DNA from: Bradyrhizobium nanningense
Lineage (GTDB): Bacteria; Pseudomonadota; Alphaproteobacteria; Rhizobiales; Xanthobacteraceae
NCBI RefSeq assembly: GCF_004114535.1
Contig: NZ_LBJC01000007.1
Location: forward strand, 62,001 to 126,000
Direction: 5' to 3'
DNA length: 64,000 bases
Part shown: positions 58,706-64,000 of the stretch, in pieces
How positions within the stretch are numbered: the first letter of the stretch is position 1
Layout: each line of letters opens with the position of its first letter
The notes under the pieces: model-generated
Databases searched by the model: none
The model's input: only the letters and a program-made list of their open reading frames with translations
What the model was told of the DNA's origin: nothing
Position numbers and translations under genes: made by a program

Positions 58706-59449
58706 TCATTTGGCATCATGAAAGATCACACCCAACGTGTGGCGCTGGCCGGAACGAATCCGGCTGACACCATGGCGGAGATTAACGCGATAGGTGCCGC
58801 GTGTCCCCTGCACCGGGCGGTGATGCACGGCGAAGGCGACCGCATCGCCCTGCGCCAGCGGCACGACCTCGGCCCGCGACTGCATCCGCGGGCGCTGCTC
58901 GGTCAGCACGAACTCGCCACCGGTGAAATCGCGACCCGGCTCGGACAGCAGGATCGCGACCTGGATCGGAAACACGTGCTCGCCATAGAGGTCCTGATGC
59001 AGGCAATTGTAGTCGCCGGCCTCATATTGCAGCAGCAGCGGCGTCGGCCGCGCCTGTCCGGCCTCGTGGCAGCGTTTCAGGAATGCCGCAAGCGAGGCGG
59101 GATAGCGGATGTCGATCCCCATCGCCTCGTTCCAGCGATTGGCGATGCCTTGCAGATGCGCGTAGAGCGCCGGACGGAGCTGCGCGATCAGGTCGGGCAG
59201 CGGATAGGCGAAATACTTGTACTCGCCGCGGCCAAAACCGTGGCGGCCCATGACGATGCGGCTGCGGAAATGCGCATCGTCGGGGTAGAGCGCGGCAATG
59301 GCGCGGCACTGGTCCGGCGTCAGCAGGTTCTTGAGGACGGCGCAGCCCTGGGAGCCGAGTTCGGCGGTGATCTGCGGCCAGTCGAGGGCGTCGACGTGGT
59401 TTGCGGGGTCGAGTGCGGGCTGGGCTGATTTTCGTGCGGTCATGGTCAT
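58706..59449 (-). CDS. 2OG-Fe(II) oxygenase (prolyl-4-hydroxylase-like)
   Basis: 247 residues from the ATG at 59449, with AAGGTGG upstream. The iron site is HQDLYGEHVFP (His-x-Asp) and the distal His in NLRHGVSRIRSGQRHTLGVIFHD. The pattern places it near P4Hc-type hydroxylases. Directly upstream of alkB with no spacer, so the two are co-transcribed; substrate could be nucleic acid or protein. Confidence 0.88.
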   Translation of the reverse strand: MTMTARKSAQPALDPANHVDALDWPQITAELGSQGCAVLKNLLTPDQCRAIAALYPDDAHFRSRIVMGRHGFGRGEYKYFAYPLPDLIAQLRPALYAHLQGIANRWNEAMGIDIRYPASLAAFLKRCHEAGQARPTPLLLQYEAGDYNCLHQDLYGEHVFPIQVAILLSEPGRDFTGGEFVLTEQRPRMQSRAEVVPLAQGDAVAFAVHHRPVQGTRGTYRVNLRHGVSRIRSGQRHTLGVIFHDAK

Positions 59450-59510
59450 AACAACCACCTTTGCAGTCCGACGTTCGCGCCGCCACCCGATTTCCGACGA
59501 TTATCTCCCC

Positions 59511-59596
59511 GTCCTTGCGAGCGCAGCGAAGCAATCCAGAATCCCTCCGCGGAACCAGCCTGGATTGCTGCGTCGCAAGGGCTCCTCGCAATGACG
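59511..59596. repeat. Palindromic dispersed repeat, 'GCGAAGCAATCCAG' family, copy 2
   Basis: GCGAGCGCAGCGAAGCAATCC on the left and GGATTGCTGCGTCGCAAGG...CTCGCAATGACG on the right. Same element as 6137-6215, with a longer right side. Confidence 0.85.
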
Positions 59597-59606
59597 CGGA
59601 GAGAGC

Positions 59607-60293
59607 TCAGCCCCGCACTGGCAGCGTCACCACGTCATAGCCGTGCCTGATCGTCCGCTTCAGCACCGGATCTTCAAGCTCGAAGTCAAAGCGGTCGGCG
59701 GGGCGGATGCCGCCTTTGGCGGCGAAGGTGCCGCCGAACATGGCGCAGCCGTCGGGCAGCTTCCCGCCGGGGAAACCACGCGCGATGAGGTCGGCGACCG
59801 GTAACATCGCGTCCAGCGTGCCTTCCTGGTAGAGCATGCGCTCGCCCTTGATCGTGGCGTAGGAGCGCAGGATCATCTTGTCCCAATGGCCGATGACGTC
59901 CTCGAGCTCCCACAGCGTGGAGGCGATCGGCTTGTCGCACATCTGCTTGGATACGGTGACGCTATAAGCCTCGACCTTGCGGTCGGTGTGGTCGGAGCCG
60001 CAACCGACGAAGATGCGGCCCTGCCAGCCGATCAGGACGAACTCGACCTCGCCGCTCGAATCGCCGCCGGTGCATTCGATGCTGTCTTCCTGCGTCAGCC
60101 GCCGCGCCGAGGCGCGGTAATAGATCGGCGTCGAGGCCGGCGGGGCGATGCCCATCTCCTGCAGCTCTTTGATGTGCTTGTCGCGCGCGACGGGATCCCG
60201 GCCGGTCCAGCCGGCGATGACCATCTGGTCGATCGCCAGCGTCAGCGGCGTGTTGGTACCCTGGGCGTCGACGGTGAAAGTGAGGTCAAACAC
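59607..60293 (-). CDS. DUF2848-family protein
   Basis: 228 residues of the DUF2848 family, which resembles fumarylacetoacetate-hydrolase-like folds; activity unknown. The GTG at 60293 is chosen because it has GGAGG nine bases upstream and overlaps the amidase stop by 8 bp; the frame is open nine codons further. Conserved stretches: FAAKGGIRPADRFDFELEDP, PDGCAMFGGTF. Its coupling to the amidase recurs in other Rhizobiales and points to a shared amide-degradation step. Confidence 0.85.
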   Translation of the reverse strand: MFDLTFTVDAQGTNTPLTLAIDQMVIAGWTGRDPVARDKHIKELQEMGIAPPASTPIYYRASARRLTQEDSIECTGGDSSGEVEFVLIGWQGRIFVGCGSDHTDRKVEAYSVTVSKQMCDKPIASTLWELEDVIGHWDKMILRSYATIKGERMLYQEGTLDAMLPVADLIARGFPGGKLPDGCAMFGGTFAAKGGIRPADRFDFELEDPVLKRTIRHGYDVVTLPVRG

Positions 60294-61635
60294 GAATGAC
60301 GGCCTCCATGCCGGCAGCAAGCTCGAAGATACGGCGGTCCGAGCCGCCCGCGCCTGCCAGCATCAGGCCGACGGGAACGTCGCCCTGGCGATGCGCAGGG
60401 AGCGAGATGGCGCAGCCGTCGATCATGTTGATCAAGGTGCAGTTGCGCAGCGCGCGCAGGTTCTGCGTGGTGAATGCCTTGTCGTCGGCGAGATCTGCGA
60501 TCTTCGGCGGCGTGTTCGCCGTGGTCGGCAGCACCAGCGCGTCATAGGACGCGATGCGTGCATTGACGCGGGCGATCAGCGAGCGGCGCTCGTTGAGGAG
60601 ATCGATGTAGTCGGCCGCGCTCTGCGCCTCGCCGCGCATGATCCGCACGGAGACGCGGGGGTCGTAGACATCCCCCTTGGACGTGATGAGATAGCGATGC
60701 CAGGCATAGCTCTCGGACGCGGCAAAGCCGCCCTTGGCATTCATCGGGCCGATGTCGTGGAATTCGGCCATCTCGATGCGCTCGATAATGGCGCCATGAT
60801 CGGCGAGCGATTTCAGGGCGCGTTCAAAGGTCTCAGCGACCGGTGCGTCGAGATCGTCGAGCGCGATCGTGGTCGGCACTGCCAGCCGCATGCCCTTCAC
60901 GGGGCGTGGCTTCAGCAGGGCGATCGGCTCGTTCGCGAGGACGGCATCGAGAATGGCACAGCAGCCGACCGATCGCGCCAAGGGCCCGATGCTGTCGAGC
61001 GAGAACGACAGCGGCACCGAGCCGTCGAGCGGCACCCGCCGCTGCGTCGGCTTGTAGCCGACGATGCCGTTATAGGCCGCCGGAATCCGGCAGGAGCCGC
61101 CGGTGTCGGTGCCGAGCGCACCGTGTGCCATGCCGTCGAGCACGGACACCGCCGCGCCTGAGGACGAACCGCCGGGCACGTGCCCCTCGGCCCGGTTCCA
61201 GGCCCCCTTCGGCGTGCCGTAGTGTGGATTGATACCGATGCCGGAATAGGCGAACTCGGTCATGTTGGTGCGGCCGATCACGACGAAGCCGGCCTTGCGC
61301 AGCCGCGCCACCGTCGCCGCATCCTGCTCGGCCGGCGGGGAATCGTCGAGGGCACGGGAGCCGGCGCGCGTCACCTGGCCCTTGATGTCGAAGAGATCCT
61401 TGATCGAGACGGGAATGCCGGCATAGCGCGACGGCGCCGCCTTGACCTTGCGCAGGCCGTCCATCGCGTCCGCCGCCGCGAGCGCGGCGTCCTTGTCGAC
61501 ATGGAGGAAGGTGCGCCGGCCTTCGCCTGAGGGATCGGCGATCCTGGCGATGCACGCCTCGACCAGCTTGCGGGCGGTGGTGCGGCCGCTTTCGAGGTCC
61601 TCGGCGAGTTTCGCCAGTGTCGGAAAATCGGGCAT
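60286..61635 (-). CDS. Amidase-signature-family amidase
   Basis: 449 residues. The Ser-cisSer-Lys triad is K79 (SIKDLFD), S157 (PGGSSSG) and nucleophile S181 (GTDTGGSCRIPAA). The family hydrolyses amides, ureas or allophanate; no extra domain gives a clue to substrate. Divergent from the DUF35-thiolase operon. The start at 61635 (MPDFPTLAKLAED) is the natural family start. Confidence 0.92.
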   Translation of the reverse strand: MPDFPTLAKLAEDLESGRTTARKLVEACIARIADPSGEGRRTFLHVDKDAALAAADAMDGLRKVKAAPSRYAGIPVSIKDLFDIKGQVTRAGSRALDDSPPAEQDAATVARLRKAGFVVIGRTNMTEFAYSGIGINPHYGTPKGAWNRAEGHVPGGSSSGAAVSVLDGMAHGALGTDTGGSCRIPAAYNGIVGYKPTQRRVPLDGSVPLSFSLDSIGPLARSVGCCAILDAVLANEPIALLKPRPVKGMRLAVPTTIALDDLDAPVAETFERALKSLADHGAIIERIEMAEFHDIGPMNAKGGFAASESYAWHRYLITSKGDVYDPRVSVRIMRGEAQSAADYIDLLNERRSLIARVNARIASYDALVLPTTANTPPKIADLADDKAFTTQNLRALRNCTLINMIDGCAISLPAHRQGDVPVGLMLAGAGGSDRRIFELAAGMEAVIRV

Positions 61636-61813
61636 GTCTGTCTCACGGAATATTGGCGCGCGCAATCTATAGCGCTGCCTCAGTTCGACACAAGCATTGT
61701 GCGCATGATGGCATGCATGCGTATTGCTGGACCGTTGACGCACCATGGTCGATTGTCGCATCAAGATCGAAACAGGCGGGCGCGAAGCCTGTCTCTTGGG
61801 AGGAGCCGCCAAT

Positions 61814-62227
61814 ATGGCCGAACCGCAGCGCGCGCGACCGAAACCGACGCCGGAGACCCAGCATTTCTGGGACGGCACCAAAGCCGGCGAATTGCGCCTG
61901 CAGCGTTGCGACGCCTGCGCGCATGTCTACTTCCCGCCGCGCCCGTTCTGCCCGTCCTGCGCCTCGCGCAAGGTCAGCGTCTTCAAGGCGAGCGGCAAGG
62001 GCTTTCTCTACAGCTACGTGATCAACCACCGGCCGGCCGCGCCAGGCTTCACGCCGCCTTACGCGATCGCCGTGGTTGAGCTGGCCGAAGGCCCGCGGAT
62101 GATGAGCAACATCATCGACTGCCCGCAGACGCCGGAGGCGCTCGAGCTCGACATGAAGCTCGAGGTCGCCTTCCAGGCGCTCGACGACAAGATCACCCTC
62201 CCCGTGTTTCGTCCGGCGAAGGGGTAA
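61814..62227 (+). CDS. Zn-ribbon OB-fold protein (DUF35)
   Basis: 137 residues, starting at ATG 61814 after GGGAGGAG. A zinc ribbon with two CX2C knuckles (CDACAHVYFPPRPFCPSC) is followed by an OB fold (KGFLYSYVINHRPAAPGFTPPYAIAVVELAEG). Such proteins are obligate partners of thiolase-like proteins and of acyl-CoA dehydrogenases/hydratases in sterol and aromatic side-chain degradation. The thiolase gene starts 4 bp after its stop codon. Confidence 0.9.
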   Translation: MAEPQRARPKPTPETQHFWDGTKAGELRLQRCDACAHVYFPPRPFCPSCASRKVSVFKASGKGFLYSYVINHRPAAPGFTPPYAIAVVELAEGPRMMSNIIDCPQTPEALELDMKLEVAFQALDDKITLPVFRPAKG

Positions 62228-62231
62228 GGCC

Positions 62232-63371
62232 ATGCGCAGGAATCAGGTTGCCGTCGTGGGCGCGGCCGAGACCACCGAGCTCGGAATCATCCCCAACGCC
62301 TCGCAGCTCCAGCTGCACGCGGACGCCGCACTCAATGCCATCGCCGATGCCGGGCTGAAGCTGTCCGACATCGACGGCTTTGCCACCGCGGTCGAAACGC
62401 CGCAGCAGGTCTGCCACTATCTCGGCATCAAGCCGACCTGGGTGGATGGCACCTCGGTCGGCGGCTGCTCGTTCATGCTGCACGTCCGTCATGCCGCGGC
62501 CGCGATCGAAGCCGGTCTCTGCAAGACCGTGCTGATCACGCATGCCGAGAGCGGCAAGTCGATGATCGGCAAGGCGCCGCGCTCGATCCCCGCCGATAGC
62601 CTGCAAGGCCAATTCGAAGCGCCGTTCGGCGTCTACGGCCCGCCCAGCATGTTCCCGATCCCCGTGCTGCGCTTCATGAAGACCTACGGCATCACCCACG
62701 AGCAGCTGGCTTCGGTGGCGGTGGTGCAGCGGGAATGGGCGGCGAAGAATCCGCGTGCGATGATGAAGGACCCGATCACCGTCGCCGACGTCCTCAACTC
62801 GCGCATGATCGCCTATCCGTTCCGGCTGTTGCAGTGCTGCCTCGTCACCGACGGCGGTGGCGCGCTGATCCTGACCTCGGCCGACCGCGCCAAGGACTTT
62901 CCGCGCAAGCCCGTCTACATCATGGGCACCGGCGAGAGCGTGGAGACGCCGATGGTCAGCCAGATGGAGACCTTCAACTCCTCGCGCGCGTTCAAGACCG
63001 CGGGGCCGCTGGCTTTCAAGGAAGCCGGCATCGCGCACAAGGACGTCGATCATCTCATGATCTACGACGCCTTTGCGCATCTGCCGCTGTTCGGCCTCGG
63101 CGATCTCGGTTTCATGCCGCATGAGGAGACCGGAAAGTTCATCGCGGACGGCAACACGCGGCCTGGGGCTAAGCTCCCGCTCAACACCAATGGCGGCGGC
63201 CTCTCCTACATGCATTCGGGCATGTACGGCATGTATGCGCTGCAGGAGAGCGTGCGCCAGATGCGCGGCATCGCGCCGGCGCAGGTGCCGAACGCGAAGA
63301 TTTCGGTGTGCCACGGCGTCGGCGGCATGTTCGCCGCGAGCGGCACGATCGTGTTTACGAACGAGAGGTAA
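62232..63371 (+). CDS. Thiolase-like protein (SCP2-thiolase type)
   Basis: 379 residues. Non-classical thiolase with the active-site segment SVGGCSFMLHVRHAAAAI, the NTNGGGLSYMHSGMYG stretch and ICVCHGVGG-type C-terminus (SVCHGVGGMFAAS). In related systems the DUF35 partner is needed for retro-aldol or thiolytic cleavage of an acyl-CoA side chain. Substrate not known; the SDR gene downstream supports a beta-oxidation-like module. Confidence 0.9.
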   Translation: MRRNQVAVVGAAETTELGIIPNASQLQLHADAALNAIADAGLKLSDIDGFATAVETPQQVCHYLGIKPTWVDGTSVGGCSFMLHVRHAAAAIEAGLCKTVLITHAESGKSMIGKAPRSIPADSLQGQFEAPFGVYGPPSMFPIPVLRFMKTYGITHEQLASVAVVQREWAAKNPRAMMKDPITVADVLNSRMIAYPFRLLQCCLVTDGGGALILTSADRAKDFPRKPVYIMGTGESVETPMVSQMETFNSSRAFKTAGPLAFKEAGIAHKDVDHLMIYDAFAHLPLFGLGDLGFMPHEETGKFIADGNTRPGAKLPLNTNGGGLSYMHSGMYGMYALQESVRQMRGIAPAQVPNAKISVCHGVGGMFAASGTIVFTNER

Positions 63372-63376
63372 TTTCT

Positions 63377-63480
63377 CGTCGTTCCGGGATGGTCCGAAGG
63401 ACCAGACCTCAGGTGCGCAATTGCGCACCGGGGAACCTCGAGATTCCGGGTTCGTGCTGCGCACGCCCCGGAATGACAGA
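63377..63480. repeat. Dispersed repeat, 'GTGCGCAATTGCGCAC' family
   Basis: Contains the perfect palindrome GGTGCGCAATTGCGCACC and flanking arms CGTCGTTCCGGGATGG / CCCCGGAATGACAG, with TCGAGATTCCGGGTTCG between. Lies between the thiolase and SDR genes; the 107-bp gap still allows co-transcription. Confidence 0.75.
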
Positions 63481-63497
63481 GACAACAGGAGGCACCC

Positions 63498-64000
63498 ATG
63501 AGCAAATCACTGCAGGACAAGGTCATCATCGTCACCGGCGCAGGCCGCGGCATCGGGCGCGAGATCGCGCTCTTGTGTGCGGCGGAAGGCGCCAAGGTCG
63601 TCGTCAACGATCCCGGTGGGGCCGCCGACGGCGCCGGCGCGAACGCGGCTCCGGCTGAGGAGGTGGTCGAGGAGATCAAGAAGCGTGGCGGCACCGCGGT
63701 TGCGAACTTCGAGTCGGTGGCGGAAGCGATCCCCGCCAGCAAGATCGTGAAGACCGCGACCGATCATTTCGGCCGGCTCGACGGCGTCGTCAACAATGCC
63801 GGCATTTTGCGCGACATGATCTTCCACAAGATGAGCGTGGAGGCGTTCGAGGCCGTCATCAAGGTGCATCTGATGGGCTCGTTCTACGTCAGCCACGCCG
63901 CGGCGCGCATCTTCCGCGAGCAGGAGAGCGGCTCCTTCGTGCACTTCACCTCGACCTCCGGCCTGATCGGCAACTTTGGACAAGCCAACTACGCCGCCGC
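63498..64000 (+). CDS. SDR-family dehydrogenase (partial, runs off the window)
   Basis: The first 167 residues of a short-chain dehydrogenase resembling the hydroxyacyl-CoA dehydrogenase part of peroxisomal multifunctional enzyme 2 (17-beta-HSD4). Cofactor motif TGAGRGIG (14-21), NNAG, the catalytic Ser in HFTSTSG and the Tyr in ANYAAA at the window edge. The insertion NDPGGAADGAGANAAPAEEVV is typical of this subgroup. AGGAGG precedes the ATG. It would supply the 3-hydroxyacyl-CoA dehydrogenase step before the thiolase. Confidence 0.88.
   Translation, partial: MSKSLQDKVIIVTGAGRGIGREIALLCAAEGAKVVVNDPGGAADGAGANAAPAEEVVEEIKKRGGTAVANFESVAEAIPASKIVKTATDHFGRLDGVVNNAGILRDMIFHKMSVEAFEAVIKVHLMGSFYVSHAAARIFREQESGSFVHFTSTSGLIGNFGQANYAA

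Overview
The window is GC-rich, densely coded and almost certainly from a Bradyrhizobium or a close relative in the Nitrobacteraceae. It carries a full hopanoid (hpn) locus including the C-2 methylase HpnP, and short intergenic palindromic repeats in several families. I see no phage, plasmid, transposase, CRISPR, rRNA or tRNA signature; this looks like ordinary chromosome. The species assignment rests on gene content, not on a search.

Layout. (1) 0.1-29 kb is the hopanoid region: a DUF2147 protein, hpnN (export), ispH and hpnH (isoprenoid supply and C35 side chain), hpnG-shc-hpnE-hpnD-hpnC (squalene synthesis, cyclisation and side-chain processing), two small secreted proteins, a second MMPL-type exporter, and hpnP lying between eutB and eutC. 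A sugar-uptake module (ROK regulator, periplasmic binding protein, RbsA-like ATPase, RbsC-like permease, OprB-like porin) and a cytochrome b561 gene, flanked by two copies of a ~320-bp repeat, separate hpnH from hpnG. (2) 29-42.5 kb is mixed metabolism: a chemoreceptor, an M81 (MlrC-like) protein, a LysR regulator divergent from a cupin-alcohol dehydrogenase operon, an acyl-CoA dehydrogenase, a solute-binding protein, a Rieske-FAD reductase next to folE, an epoxide-hydrolase-like protein and an HD-domain protein. (3) 42.7-49.4 kb is a tight operon of a DUF2126 transglutaminase, a circularly permuted ATP-grasp/alpha-E protein and a second transglutaminase, a predicted peptide/amide ligase-peptidase system of unknown product. 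(4) 49.7-51.5 kb is an Aer-like receptor that appears split by a frameshift at a (CT)5 run. (5) 51.7-58 kb is catabolic: an altronate/galactarate dehydratase-like protein, an HpaI/GarL-type aldolase, HpaR, HpaH, HpaF and a ThDP enzyme. (6) 58-64 kb holds AlkB abutting a second 2OG-Fe(II) oxygenase, an amidase-DUF2848 pair, and a DUF35-thiolase-SDR operon that runs off the right edge.

How it fits together. IspH makes IPP/DMAPP; HpnC, HpnD and HpnE convert farnesyl diphosphate to squalene; Shc makes diploptene; HpnH and HpnG add and process the adenosyl-derived side chain; HpnP methylates C-2; HpnN moves hopanoids towards the outer membrane. The later parts look like independent catabolic or repair units. 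The most unusual items are the eutB-hpnP-eutC arrangement, the split Aer gene, the transglutaminase/ATP-grasp operon, and the paired 320-bp repeats.
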